Positions 41,490 to 49,478 of a stretch of 64,000 bases of DNA are shown one piece after another. The notes under the pieces are model-generated. The model was not told the DNA's origin. It ran no database searches and saw only the letters and a program-made list of their open reading frames with translations. The translations under genes were made by a program, and so were the position numbers. This stretch comes from Micromonospora andamanensis (GTDB taxonomy: Bacteria > Actinomycetota > Actinomycetes > Mycobacteriales > Micromonosporaceae), in NCBI RefSeq assembly GCF_016863495.1, contig NZ_BOOZ01000024.1:1-64000 (forward strand). The letters are read 5' to 3'. Within the stretch, counting starts at the first letter, position 1. Each line of letters begins with the position of its first letter.

Positions 41490-41843
41490 TCAGGCGATGT
41501 CGTGTGCGGGGAGGTGGACGTCGACGACGGGTCGGTGGAGGCGGGGCTCGTCGACGTGGCGGCGTGCGGGGCGGTGCCGGGCTGCCCGGGTGCGTGGGCG
41601 CCGGGCGCGGGTGGTGGTGTCGAGCGGGGTGGCCTGCTCGTCGATGGCGGTGCCGTACTGCTCGGCGCAGGGCTGGCAGATCTTCACGACCCACCAGCCG
41701 GTGTTGCCGAGTTCGCTGTTGGGTGGCATGGCGGCGATGAGGTACCGCTGGCCGGGCTGGATGGTGGTGCGGCAGCGGTGGCCGGTGTCGGTGTCGCAGC
41801 GGTGGGGTTTGCGGGCGGTGCGGATGGTGCGGATTTCAGCCAT
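41490..41843 (-). CDS. Small zinc-binding-type phage protein
   Basis: 117 residues. C16 and C24 in the HRCDTDTGHRC segment, then P-G-Q-R-Y-L-I-A-A and I-C-Q-P-C suggest one zinc site. The C-terminal 40 residues are Arg/His-rich and may be poorly structured. Overlaps the next gene by 8 bp. Confidence 0.55.
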   Translation of the reverse strand: MAEIRTIRTARKPHRCDTDTGHRCRTTIQPGQRYLIAAMPPNSELGNTGWWVVKICQPCAEQYGTAIDEQATPLDTTTRARRPRTRAARHRPARRHVDEPRLHRPVVDVHLPAHDIA

Positions 41844-42048
41844 GGCGGTTCTCCTCGGCTTCTTGGCGGATTTGTCGGCAGCGGGTGCGCCAGGCGGCGG
41901 GGCTGGGTGGCCATGCGCCGGCCCATGGGTCGGTGGGGTCGGGTGCCGGGGGTGGGGTGGCTCGGGCTTGGGCGCGGGCGATGGCGGCTTGGGCGGACTG
42001 CTGGGCGCGGCGTTCGCCGGGGGTGCGGTGCCGGGGCAGGGTGCTCAT
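41836..42048 (-). CDS. Small Ala/Pro/Arg-rich protein
   Basis: 70 residues; helical N-terminus (A-Q-Q-S-A-Q-A-A-I-A-R-A-Q) and a Trp/Pro segment. Overlaps neighbours on both sides. Function unknown. Confidence 0.5.
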   Translation of the reverse strand: MSTLPRHRTPGERRAQQSAQAAIARAQARATPPPAPDPTDPWAGAWPPSPAAWRTRCRQIRQEAEENRHG

Positions 42049-42920
42049 CCGGCGCTCCGGATGTGGGAGAGGCAGGCGTCACCGCTCACCGGGTCGACGG
42101 CGAGGGTCGTGTGGCCTTCGGCGTGGCAGGCGAGGCAGAACCCGAAGCCCTTGCCCGGTGCAGCGTTGTCGACGACCAGGCGGAGGTTCGGCGGCCCGGC
42201 CGGTTCGGTCTCGCGCGCGCGGTCGTGAGTTGCGGTCTCAGGCTGAGGTGGTTGCTGGCCGTCGTCAGAGAGTGAGCTTTCAATCCCGTTCCCAGGAGCC
42301 GTAGGCGACTGGGGTCGCAGGGGGTCTGGGGGCAGCGTGCCCCCAGAGGAGGGTTCCTGGGTGGTTTCTCGGGTGGTTCCCGGACGGTTCGTGGGTGGTT
42401 CGGGGGGCGTTCCGTCCACACGTGTGGAGTCAAAATCCACACGTGTGGACGGAGAATCCACACGTGTGCTGTTTCCGTGCACACGTGTGGACGGAGAATC
42501 CACACGGTGGTTGTCGTCGGCGGCGGTCCGGGCGGCCCGCTGACGCTCCCGGCGGGCCCGTTCCCGGGCCGCGTTGTCGGCCTTCCGCTTCGCGATGGCG
42601 GCCTCGATCTCGGCCCGCTCCGACTCGTCACGGACCTTGGTCATGTCGAGGTTCCACCGGATGGTGCCGAACCGGGTGACGCCGTCGCGGACCAACAGGC
42701 CGGCGGCCTCCAGGCGCTCCTCGGCGCGCTGGACGGTCCGCTCGTCGTAGCCGGTGCGCCAGATGACGTCGGCGATGGCGGCGTGGGAGTCGCGTCCGTG
42801 CTCGTCGGCGCGCTCGGCGCGGGCGACGAGGACGGCGCGGGCGGTGGCGTCCGGCTTGCCCTTGTCGGTCCGCAGCATGGGCGCTCTGTCGAGGGCCCAT
42901 TGCACGGCCTGGTAGCTCAC
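42045..42920 (-). CDS. Replication-initiator-like protein carrying iterons in its gene
   Basis: 291 residues from GTG 42920, preceded by AGGAG. Residues 1-100 look like a winged-helix phage replication protein (A-I-A-D-V-I-W-R-T-G-Y-D-E-R-T-V-Q-R-A). A basic helical stretch and a repetitive linker follow, about residues 137-170, with motifs STRVDSP, STRVDFD and STRVDG. The C-terminus has a Cys/His set (C-L-A-C-H-A-E-G-H). The linker DNA consists of five 21-bp repeats. The lambda O gene is the precedent for an origin inside an initiator gene. Confidence 0.7.
   Translation of the reverse strand: MSYQAVQWALDRAPMLRTDKGKPDATARAVLVARAERADEHGRDSHAAIADVIWRTGYDERTVQRAEERLEAAGLLVRDGVTRFGTIRWNLDMTKVRDESERAEIEAAIAKRKADNAARERARRERQRAARTAADDNHRVDSPSTRVHGNSTRVDSPSTRVDFDSTRVDGTPPEPPTNRPGTTRETTQEPSSGGTLPPDPLRPQSPTAPGNGIESSLSDDGQQPPQPETATHDRARETEPAGPPNLRLVVDNAAPGKGFGFCLACHAEGHTTLAVDPVSGDACLSHIRSAG
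42415..42510. repeat. Five iterons, exact 21-bp period: candidate phage origin
   Basis: Palindromic motifs TCCACACGTGTGGA start at 42415 and 42436. Variants TCCACACGTGTGCT, TGCACACGTGTGGA and TCCACACGGTGG start at 42457, 42478 and 42499. The period is exactly 21 bp, two helical turns. They lie inside the initiator-like gene, as iterons do in lambdoid origins. Confidence 0.75.
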
Positions 42921-42958
42921 CCGGTGGCTCCTGATCTGTTGTGCGGGTCGGTGCGGTG

Positions 42959-42994
42959 GGCTGGCCCGGGCCCAGGGGTAGACCCGGGCCAGCC
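42959..42994 (-). terminator. Intercistronic hairpin
   Basis: 12-bp perfect arms GGCTGGCCCGGG and CCCGGGCCAGCC with a 12-nt loop, starting 2 nt after the stop at 42997 and ahead of the initiator-like gene. Confidence 0.55.
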
Positions 42995-42996
42995 GG

Positions 42997-43281
42997 TCAG
43001 CGGGGTTCCGCGTCGGGGAAGCAGGCGTCCTCGGTGCACGCCTGAGCGCCCTGGTGGTCCGCCCAACCGCCGGAAAGCTCCACGCACGGGTCGTCCTCCG
43101 GTGCGCAGGCGGCGAGCGGCACCAGCGAGGTCTGCTCCTCGCCGCGGTAAAACCGGCCGTTGGGGCGCGGGTCGTACTTGACGCGGTGAGCGACGGACCC
43201 CTCACCGAAGGGCAGGCGGACGGCGACGCTGGCTCCAGCGCCGAACGTCTTGGGGATGCGGGGCAGGGATGTTGTGCTCAT
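42997..43281 (-). CDS. Hypothetical phage protein
   Basis: 94 residues from ATG 43281. The beta-type N-terminus (P-R-I-P-K-T-F-G-A-G-A-S-V-A-V-R-L) is followed by an acidic Cys-containing tail (C-V-E-L-S, C-T-E-D-A-C). Overlaps the WhiB-like gene by 4 bp. Function unknown. Confidence 0.55.
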   Translation of the reverse strand: MSTTSLPRIPKTFGAGASVAVRLPFGEGSVAHRVKYDPRPNGRFYRGEEQTSLVPLAACAPEDDPCVELSGGWADHQGAQACTEDACFPDAEPR

Positions 43282-43655
43282 GCGGCTTTCTCCTCGGTCG
43301 TAGGTGCGGTGTCGGCGGTCGCCTCGCGGCGACGGCGGTAGTACTCGGCCCAGTAGCGGCGCCGGTCCTGCCGCCACGCCCGCACCTGCGGGACGTGGCA
43401 CCGGCGGCACAGGACGGTGGTGCGCCGCGGGTCCGGCCGCTTGTCGTCGGGGTAGCCGCACTGGCAGATCGGGGCGATGCCGCCCCGCTCCAGGTAGGCG
43501 ACGCCAGCTCGGATGACGCCGGCCTCCGCCTCCGCCGTGTCGGCCGCGCACGCGCCCCGGGCGGGGCAGACACGGCAGATGGCGAGAGCGAGCCGGTTGC
43601 CGTCGTCGCCGAGGTCCCACCAGTCGGCGGGGAGGGTGAGGCACAGGCCGGTCAT
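43278..43655 (-). CDS. WhiB-like iron-sulfur protein, divergent
   Basis: 125 residues from ATG 43655. C5, C27, C30 and C36 (ICRVCPARGAC) give the four-cysteine spacing of WhiB cluster ligands. The usual G-V-W-G-G turn is absent and a second Cys-rich section follows (ICQCGY, C-R-R-C-H), then a basic tail. It could be a WhiB-type regulator or another zinc/iron-sulfur protein. Confidence 0.6.
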   Translation of the reverse strand: MTGLCLTLPADWWDLGDDGNRLALAICRVCPARGACAADTAEAEAGVIRAGVAYLERGGIAPICQCGYPDDKRPDPRRTTVLCRRCHVPQVRAWRQDRRRYWAEYYRRRREATADTAPTTEEKAA

Positions 43656-43873
43656 CGGTCGTCTCCGATGCGGCGCAGGTGCTCGGCCTGGGCCTCGGAC
43701 GTGTCGGGCAGGGTGTGCCGAACATGCCGGTAGGCCAGGCCGCAGACGCACAGCGGGTGGTCGGCGTCGGTTGGGTCGGGCAGGGTCGGCTCGGCCCGGT
43801 AGATGCAGGGGGCGAGCCGGGACTTGACGGTCTGGCGGCCTCGGCGGGGCCGCGGGCGTGCACGGCGGGCCAT
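43652..43873 (-). CDS. Small basic phage protein
   Basis: 73 residues from ATG 43873 with an Arg-rich N-terminus and a CVCG motif. Starts one base inside the previous stop (TGATG). Function unknown. Confidence 0.5.
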   Translation of the reverse strand: MARRARPRPRRGRQTVKSRLAPCIYRAEPTLPDPTDADHPLCVCGLAYRHVRHTLPDTSEAQAEHLRRIGDDR

Positions 43874-44067
43874 CAGGCACCACCGGGCTGGTCGGCCGCA
43901 GCGTCGGCGCGCTGCTTGCACTCGACGTGCGACAGACCCATCGGCCGGGTAAGCCACACCGTGGCCTCACCAGACCGGATCGGGTCGCCGTAGAGCTTGC
44001 AGCGGCCGATCGCCATCGGTACGGCGACCCGCTGCCGGGCCAGGTTGGGTAGGGACCGGGCGCTCAT
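43873..44067 (-). CDS. Small phage protein
   Basis: 64 residues with two cysteines (R-C-K-L-Y-G-D-P and V-E-C-K). Linked by stop/start overlaps to both neighbours. Function unknown. Confidence 0.5.
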   Translation of the reverse strand: MSARSLPNLARQRVAVPMAIGRCKLYGDPIRSGEATVWLTRPMGLSHVECKQRADAAADQPGGA

Positions 44068-44384
44068 CGGCCACCTCCGGCCGGGTCAGCGGGCCAGACC
44101 GCGTCCTCGGCGGTCGGTCGGCCGTAGCCGAGCGCCTCCAGCTCCACCGCCGCCAGCGTCAGCAGACCGGCACGCTGCATGGGACTCATCGCCAGCACCT
44201 GCTCGGCGGCCCACGGCCCCGCGCAGGGGATTCCGGTGAGTGGGCAGTCGTGGGCGTCGCGGTGGTCGCGGACCAGCTGCACCAGGTCGTGCAGTGCGGC
44301 GGTGAGCTGGTCGGTGATGTGGGTGAGGCGGGCGAGGCCCCCCGGGGCCGGCGTACCGGCCCCGGGGCTGCGGTGGCTATCCAC
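44064..44384 (-). CDS. Hypothetical phage protein
   Basis: 106 residues from GTG 44384, which has GGAGGG 4 to 5 bases upstream; a longer start at 44423 would overlap the helicase by 47 bp. Helical, with D-A-H-D-C-P-L-T-G-I-P-C-A-G-P, a possible metal site. Function unknown. Confidence 0.5.
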   Translation of the reverse strand: MDSHRSPGAGTPAPGGLARLTHITDQLTAALHDLVQLVRDHRDAHDCPLTGIPCAGPWAAEQVLAMSPMQRAGLLTLAAVELEALGYGRPTAEDAVWPADPAGGGR

Positions 44385-46032
44385 GGTGCCCTCCGGCAGC
44401 AACCGGGGCGGGCCAGGCGTCACGCAGGGACGGCGTGCACAGCCAGCAGCAGGACCGGTGCCCGCTGACCGCCGGGACGGGCGCCGGAGTCGTACCGGTC
44501 AGCTCGTCGGCCAGGTCGTCGAGCGGGTCCGGGGCATCCGGCAGGATCGCGTGCTCCGGATGCTGTCTCGCCCGCACCGGGCGGGCCAGCCAGTCCACCC
44601 ATGCCAAACCCTGCCGGTCGAGCACCTGCCGGGCCCGGGTCACCGCGACGTACGCGAGCATCAGCTCGTCGGCGACCAGCTTCACCCGTCGCGTCACCGG
44701 GTCGATCCGCGGCTCGCGGAAGTCCCCGGCGATCCGGACCGTGTCCCACTCCCGGCCCTTGGCCTTGTGCGCCGTCGAGATCACCAGGTCGGCGCTGCGC
44801 TCGTCGACCAGGCTCGCGACCACCCGGATGATCTGCTCCGGGCTGTGGTCGTCGATCAGCTTGACCAGTACCTGAAGGTTGCCGCTGGCGTCGTCGTGGG
44901 TGGCGTGTTCGCGGACCTGGTCCCAGTTCTTGAAGGCGACCAGCTCGGGGTGGGTGGTGGGGCGGCCGGCGAGCAGGTCCTGCGCGGCTTCGGCGAGACG
45001 GCGGATGTCGTCTCCCCCACCGACCAGCGCCGGCCGTCGGCCGGCGGCGGCGGCGTGCATCACCTGGGCGATGGCACCGGCGTTGGACCGGCACAGGACC
45101 GCCCGCGCGTCGCCCGCCATCGACACCACCGTCGAGTTGACCGGCGGGAAGCCGCGGAGCCTCAGCGGGGCGTCGAGCAGGTCGAGCCACTTGTTGGCCT
45201 CGTCGGCGATGGCCGCGCCGAACCGGAACGACTGGCTGAGGGTGAGCCGTTGGTCCGCCACGAACTTCTTCATGGCGTCGATCGCGCCCCGGAAGCCGTA
45301 GATGGCCTGGGCGGAGTCCCCGACCATGATCCGCTGGGCGTGGTCCTGGAAGTGGAACAGGCTGGCCATGACCGGCGACAGGTCCTGTGCCTCGTCGAGG
45401 AGGACGTAGTCGACCGGGATCCGCGGCCTGCTGAGCTGGTAGAGCTTCAGGTAGCAGTCGTGGCTGAACTTCAGCTTGCCGCCGGACTGGAGCTGAAGGT
45501 CATCCCACGCCTTGCGGGCGTACGGCACCAGGTACTCGGCCAGGGCCTTGTTGTCGGTGCGGGAGTACCCGTCGACGCGGGGGCCGTGGTCGGCGGCCGG
45601 CTCCGGGTCGGCGGAGTTGAGGAACTTGCCGACCAGGTCCATCGTGAGCCGGGCCAGGGTGGTCGGGGCGAGTGGGGCCAGCTCACCGGCGATCTGCACC
45701 GGGGAGTTGAAGCCGAGGAACTCGGCGGCCTGCTTGGCCGGCACGCGGGGCCCGTTGAGGCGGTCGCGGTAGTGGCGGCCGACCGGCCCGAACGCCAGGG
45801 AGTGGGCGGTGCGGCAGTCGACGGCCGGCGGGAAGTCGCCGCGGGCTTCGACGGCGAGGGCCTTGTTGTACGCGACGTACAGGCCCTTGCGGTTCGGCTG
45901 CGCCTTGGCGGCCATCTTCAGGGTGCTGCTCTTGCCGCAGCCGGCGCCGGCTTGCACGACGATGGTGGGCCGGTCGGCGGAGGTGAAGGCGTCGATGACC
46001 TGCTGCTGCTCGTCGGTGGGCTTGAGGCTCAT
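44377..46032 (-). CDS. UvrD/Rep-type superfamily 1 helicase
   Basis: 551 residues. Walker A at residues 28-36 (AGAGCGKSS), motif II DEAQD near residue 213, motif III G-D-S-A-Q-A-I-Y-G-F-R-G, motif IV Q-S-F-R-F-G, motif V T-A-H-K-A-K-G-R-E-W, motif VI V-A-V-T-R-A-R. The protein is compact and lacks large 1B/2B insertions. The start overlaps the Rad52-like gene by 4 bp. Together they probably serve phage replication and recombination. Confidence 0.92.
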   Translation of the reverse strand: MSLKPTDEQQQVIDAFTSADRPTIVVQAGAGCGKSSTLKMAAKAQPNRKGLYVAYNKALAVEARGDFPPAVDCRTAHSLAFGPVGRHYRDRLNGPRVPAKQAAEFLGFNSPVQIAGELAPLAPTTLARLTMDLVGKFLNSADPEPAADHGPRVDGYSRTDNKALAEYLVPYARKAWDDLQLQSGGKLKFSHDCYLKLYQLSRPRIPVDYVLLDEAQDLSPVMASLFHFQDHAQRIMVGDSAQAIYGFRGAIDAMKKFVADQRLTLSQSFRFGAAIADEANKWLDLLDAPLRLRGFPPVNSTVVSMAGDARAVLCRSNAGAIAQVMHAAAAGRRPALVGGGDDIRRLAEAAQDLLAGRPTTHPELVAFKNWDQVREHATHDDASGNLQVLVKLIDDHSPEQIIRVVASLVDERSADLVISTAHKAKGREWDTVRIAGDFREPRIDPVTRRVKLVADELMLAYVAVTRARQVLDRQGLAWVDWLARPVRARQHPEHAILPDAPDPLDDLADELTGTTPAPVPAVSGHRSCCWLCTPSLRDAWPAPVAAGGHRG

Positions 46033-47129
46033 GCCGGAGCCCCCTGCCCGGCGAGCTGACGCTTCCGCTGCACCAGAGCGGCGATCACGTCCTCCACGTC
46101 GGCGGCCGTCAGGTCCCGCGACGACTCGACGCTCCGCTGGAGGACCTTCCCGAGGACGTCGCGGTACTGCTCCGGCTCGCGGTACCCGAGGTCACCGAGC
46201 AGCGCGAACATGCGCTTGCGGCGCCGCTCTTCGTACTCGGTGGGCTGTGCCGCCTTCGGCTCCAGCTCCTTGGCGCGGCGGTCCATCAGGACGGACAGCT
46301 GCTCGTCGTCGCCGTGTTCGTTGGTGATCCGTGCGGCGGCGACGGCCGGGTGCTCGGCGAGGAGTTTCGTGGCGGCCTGGCGGATGCCGCTGGCGGTGCG
46401 GTCGGGGTGCAGCGTCCAGTCGCGGACGCCGTTGGCCGTCGGTGCGGGGCGGGGCTCGGCGGCCGGCGGGTCCGCCACCGGACGCTCGTTGGGCGCGGCC
46501 GGCGGCTCGTGGTGCTGCTCGTCGACGGGCGCCGGCTCGGTGCCGGGCTCCGGACGGACCGGGGCGTCTTCGGCGGGCAGCTCGGCCGCCGCTGCCGACA
46601 CCTCGGCTTCCGGGGCCACCAGCGACCGCAGGACCACCGGAGCGGCACCGCCACCGTTGTACAGGGACAGGCCGAAGCAGTCTCCGAGGTTGACCGCGCA
46701 CCGCTTCAACGCCTGGCTGAGCGCGGTCTTGGAGGCGTTGTCGTGGCAGTCACCGAGAGACGGCTGGTTGGTGGAGTCGCCGCACGCTCCGTCCTCGAGG
46801 ACGACCTTGCCGCCGAACTGGTCGTAGACGGTGAGCCGGACCTGCGCCCGGTAGACCACCGTCCACGGGACGTAGGGGTCGCCGTACTCAGTGCCCTTCT
46901 TGTCCTTCCGGCGGCGGGCCGGGTGCTCGATCTCCTTGACCAGGTCGAGGCTGATGGTCTCGATGTCGAAGGAGCCGAAGCCGAACACGCGGATCAGCCA
47001 CCGGCGGACGTCCCACGCCTCCAGGTGGGAGAAGCCCTTCGGGTTCTTCCCGACCCGGTTGGTGTCGAGGGGCATGGTGAGGCGTTCGTACTGCTCGGGG
47101 GTGAGCTGGAAGCGGGGTTGCTGGGTCAT
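46029..47129 (-). CDS. Rad52/Rad22-like single-strand annealing protein
   Basis: 366 residues. Residues 1-165 contain the Rad52-family fold: N-P-K-G-F-S-H-L-E-A-W-D-V-R-R-W, V-V-Y-R-A-Q-V-R-L-T and D-N-A-S-K-T-A-L-S-Q-A-L-K-R-C-A-V-N-L-G. Residues 175-265 are a disordered Pro/Glu linker and the C-terminal 100 residues are helical. It would anneal single strands in phage recombination. No partner exonuclease is evident. Confidence 0.85.
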   Translation of the reverse strand: MTQQPRFQLTPEQYERLTMPLDTNRVGKNPKGFSHLEAWDVRRWLIRVFGFGSFDIETISLDLVKEIEHPARRRKDKKGTEYGDPYVPWTVVYRAQVRLTVYDQFGGKVVLEDGACGDSTNQPSLGDCHDNASKTALSQALKRCAVNLGDCFGLSLYNGGGAAPVVLRSLVAPEAEVSAAAAELPAEDAPVRPEPGTEPAPVDEQHHEPPAAPNERPVADPPAAEPRPAPTANGVRDWTLHPDRTASGIRQAATKLLAEHPAVAAARITNEHGDDEQLSVLMDRRAKELEPKAAQPTEYEERRRKRMFALLGDLGYREPEQYRDVLGKVLQRSVESSRDLTAADVEDVIAALVQRKRQLAGQGAPA

Positions 47130-47521
47130 CGGGTGTGCTCCGTGGTCATGACGTCGGTGAAGATCTGGTCGACGGCGGTTTCGGCCGGGTCGGGCTGCTC
47201 GCCGGTGACGGCGGGCAACTGCTCGGTGGGGGCGGTCTGGTCGAGCTGGTCGCGCAGCTCGGCCATCACCTCGCCCCAGGTGACGGGCTGGCCCTGGGCG
47301 GCGGCGCGCACGCGCTCGATGGCGGCCAGGTCGTGGTGGGCGGTGCGCTCGTCGGGTCCGGCGGGCAGGTGCCGGTCGGCCCAGTAGGTGGGGGCGAGGG
47401 CGGCCCGGTCGGCGGGGTGCAGCGGGGACCAGTCGGCGGCGGCCGGCTGGACGGTTTCGCGGCGGTGCCGGCCGATGTACTGCTCGCTGGTGTGGCCGCG
47501 CAGGATGGACGCGATGCTCAT
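47126..47521 (-). CDS. Hypothetical early phage protein
   Basis: 131 residues; starts MSIASILRGHTSEQYIGRHR. Contains W-S-P-L-H-P-A-D-R-A-A-L and an acidic C-terminus. Overlaps both neighbours by 4 bp. Function unknown. Confidence 0.55.
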   Translation of the reverse strand: MSIASILRGHTSEQYIGRHRRETVQPAAADWSPLHPADRAALAPTYWADRHLPAGPDERTAHHDLAAIERVRAAAQGQPVTWGEVMAELRDQLDQTAPTEQLPAVTGEQPDPAETAVDQIFTDVMTTEHTR

Positions 47522-47862
47522 CGGGGGTACTCCCGCTCGTCGGTGCCGGGCAGTTCGCCCAGCCAGGCGGTCATCTCGGCGACCAGCCCCGCCCCACCCG
47601 GGCGGGTGAGGACGTCCAGCTCGTCGCGCAGCTGCTCGACGCGGCGGGTCTGCCGGTCGCAGGCCGCGTTCAGCAGGTCGACCTCGGCGCGGAGGTCGAT
47701 CTCGGTACGGCGGGCCTCAGCCAGCTCCCGCTCTCGCTCGGCGAGGTCGTGGCGGGCGGCCCGCAGGTCGAGGCGGGAGTCGACCAGCACGATGACGAGC
47801 ACGGCGACGCCGACGGCGGCGAGCAGCACACCGGTCACGAGCAGGTGATCGAGGGAGGCCAT
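47518..47862 (-). CDS. Membrane-anchored coiled-coil protein
   Basis: 114 residues from ATG 47862. Residues 6-28 form one transmembrane helix (LLVTGVLLAAVGVAVLVIVL). Residues 30-85 are a charged coiled coil. Located in the early operon, away from the lysis genes, so not obviously a spanin. Function unknown. Confidence 0.6.
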   Translation of the reverse strand: MASLDHLLVTGVLLAAVGVAVLVIVLVDSRLDLRAARHDLAERERELAEARRTEIDLRAEVDLLNAACDRQTRRVEQLRDELDVLTRPGGAGLVAEMTAWLGELPGTDEREYPR

Positions 47863-48134
47863 CACACGCTCCCGAAGCCGCGGTCGACCAGCCTCTGCCA
47901 GGTCCGGTGGTGGTCGCAGCCGAACGCGTCCGGGTCGCCATCGATAGCGGCTTGGCACGGCTCGCACGTGTCGTCGCCGACCGCCACCCGGAAGCTGTGT
48001 TCTCCCTGGGCCCTGCAGGCAACGAGCGCCTCCCACATGCGGTGGGCGACCTTGCGCAGCTGCTCGATGTCGGTGATCTGGTCGATGGCGTACGACTTGG
48101 TGATCGGGTTGTGGGTGCTCGGCCGGGGCGTCAC
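47862..48134 (-). CDS. Small Cys/His-containing phage protein
   Basis: 90 residues. C-E-P-C and C-D-H-H with surrounding helices (Q-L-R-K-V-A-H-R-M-W-E-A-L) suggest a zinc-binding fold. Start and stop overlap neighbours. Confidence 0.5.
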   Translation of the reverse strand: MTPRPSTHNPITKSYAIDQITDIEQLRKVAHRMWEALVACRAQGEHSFRVAVGDDTCEPCQAAIDGDPDAFGCDHHRTWQRLVDRGFGSV

Positions 48135-48487
48135 GCGGCACCTCGCCCGTGTTCGGCGCGGTGCAGCTCGGCGGCCGTCACACCCCGGGCCCGCAGGTCA
48201 CGCAGGTCGTACGGTGGCAGGTGCACCACCGGGGCCGCGTACTCACCGGATGCGACGCCCCGCCAGTAGGCGCACTCGTCGTCGTGGAGGTCGCCCTCGA
48301 TGTGCCCGCACGCGAGGCCGGGCACGGTGATCGGGGCGTTGCGGCCGGGCAGCGGCTCTCCGCCGATACCGAGCGGCTGCGACCGGACGGCGTCGACGCC
48401 TTCGGTGTCGGCGCGGTCGAAGTCCAAGCCGACCGGGTGGTGGATCGGGTGCCAGGGGCCCTGCGGGGTGCCGTCGGGCATCGTCAT
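48131..48487 (-). CDS. Hypothetical phage protein
   Basis: 118 residues. Pro/His-rich N-terminus, then A-C-G-H-I-E-G-D-L-H-D-D-E-C, a possible metal site, and a helical end. Overlaps the next gene by 4 bp. Confidence 0.5.
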   Translation of the reverse strand: MTMPDGTPQGPWHPIHHPVGLDFDRADTEGVDAVRSQPLGIGGEPLPGRNAPITVPGLACGHIEGDLHDDECAYWRGVASGEYAAPVVHLPPYDLRDLRARGVTAAELHRAEHGRGAA

Positions 48488-49260
48488 CGGGGCTCACCCC
48501 CGGCGACCTGCGCGCGGAGCTGGGCGACCTCAGCCCGCAGCCGCTCCACCTCGGTGGGCTCGTCCGGCCGGATCTGCGCTCGAACGGTCAGCCACGCCCC
48601 GTACGGACGGCCGTCCAGCAGGATCCGGTGCTGCGTGACCGGGATGTTGTTGGCGGGGCCGGTGTCGATCGTGCTGCCGAGGTAGGCGGCCCACTTCTCC
48701 AGGTCGGCGCGGCTGGCGAGCACCCCGAGCGCCAGCTCGCCGCACATCGTGTCCTTGAGGGGCAGGTCCAGGCGGACGATGTCACGGGCGAGGCGGATCA
48801 GCTCGGCCGCCAGCTTGTGCTGGACGGTCTGCGGGCCGGTGGCTTCGGCCGGCACCGGGTTGGCGATGTGCTCGTTCAGCACCGCCAGCGCCTCCGCCTG
48901 GCTGTCGAACCCGGAGAACACCACGCCGCACGCACACCGGGCGGCGGTGTCGCCCGGGCCGCCCAGCGTGCCGCCGGAGTGGTAGTGCTCCGGCGCGGCT
49001 TCGGCGGTCGCGGTGAGGCCGGCGGCGGTGATCGCGTCCGCCACGTCCTCCAGCGACAGCCCGGTCATCGTCAGCTTGGTGCTGTCGCCGTCGCGGCTGC
49101 TGGTGGCAGTGATCTGCCGGCCCGACGGGTGCAGCAGGATCCGCTCGACGGCACCACCATCGACCTCGGTGGTGGCGTCGTACACCCAGCCGGCGGCGAG
49201 CAGTTCGCGGCCGACGCGCGTCGCGGCGGTCAGACCGGGACGGATAGTCTTGGTGGACAT
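48484..49260 (-). CDS. Hypothetical early phage protein
   Basis: 258 residues. Residues 15-90 look like a small alpha/beta domain (RELLAAGWVYDATTEVDG). Residues 90-125 contain H-Y-H, C-A-C-G, and the C-terminus ends in a short coiled coil (E-V-E-R-L-R-A-E-V-A-Q-L). No known family recognised. Confidence 0.55.
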   Translation of the reverse strand: MSTKTIRPGLTAATRVGRELLAAGWVYDATTEVDGGAVERILLHPSGRQITATSSRDGDSTKLTMTGLSLEDVADAITAAGLTATAEAAPEHYHSGGTLGGPGDTAARCACGVVFSGFDSQAEALAVLNEHIANPVPAEATGPQTVQHKLAAELIRLARDIVRLDLPLKDTMCGELALGVLASRADLEKWAAYLGSTIDTGPANNIPVTQHRILLDGRPYGAWLTVRAQIRPDEPTEVERLRAEVAQLRAQVAGGEPR

Positions 49261-49294
49261 CTGGACTCCTTGCTTGGGGTAGGTGGGTCCGGTG

Positions 49295-49326
49295 GAGCCC
49301 TCGGCCGGTGGTGCGGTCGGGGGCTC
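49295..49326 (-). terminator. Intercistronic hairpin
   Basis: GAGCCCTCG pairs with CGGGGGCTC with one wobble pair, starting 8 nt after the stop at 49335. Confidence 0.35.
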
Positions 49327-49334
49327 GCGTCTTG

Positions 49335-49478
49335 TCAGGCCGCCAGCGGGTGGCGGCGCAACTCCTGCTGGAGCTGCCAGATCCCCCAGGTCGCGATGAG
49401 CAGCCCGACCCAGATGAGGGCCAGGGCGGCGCGGCCGGCGGGGGTAGTGCGGGCGTGAGTGGCCATCGCGGCGATCAC
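49335..49478 (-). CDS. Small single-pass membrane protein
   Basis: 47 residues from GTG overlapping the WhiB-like stop (ATG 49466 is an alternative). One hydrophobic helix (ALALIWVGLLIATWGIW) and a short basic tail. Function unknown. Confidence 0.5.
   Translation of the reverse strand: MIAAMATHARTTPAGRAALALIWVGLLIATWGIWQLQQELRRHPLAA

Noticed and set aside
42415-42510. Short regularly spaced repeats considered as a CRISPR array
   Set aside because: The period is 21 bp with no spacer-length unique segments, no cas genes are present, and the repeats lie in frame inside a coding gene; iterons fit better.
44179-46059. 626-codon plus-strand frame over the helicase gene
   Set aside because: Shadow of the SF1 helicase, whose motifs are intact on the minus strand.
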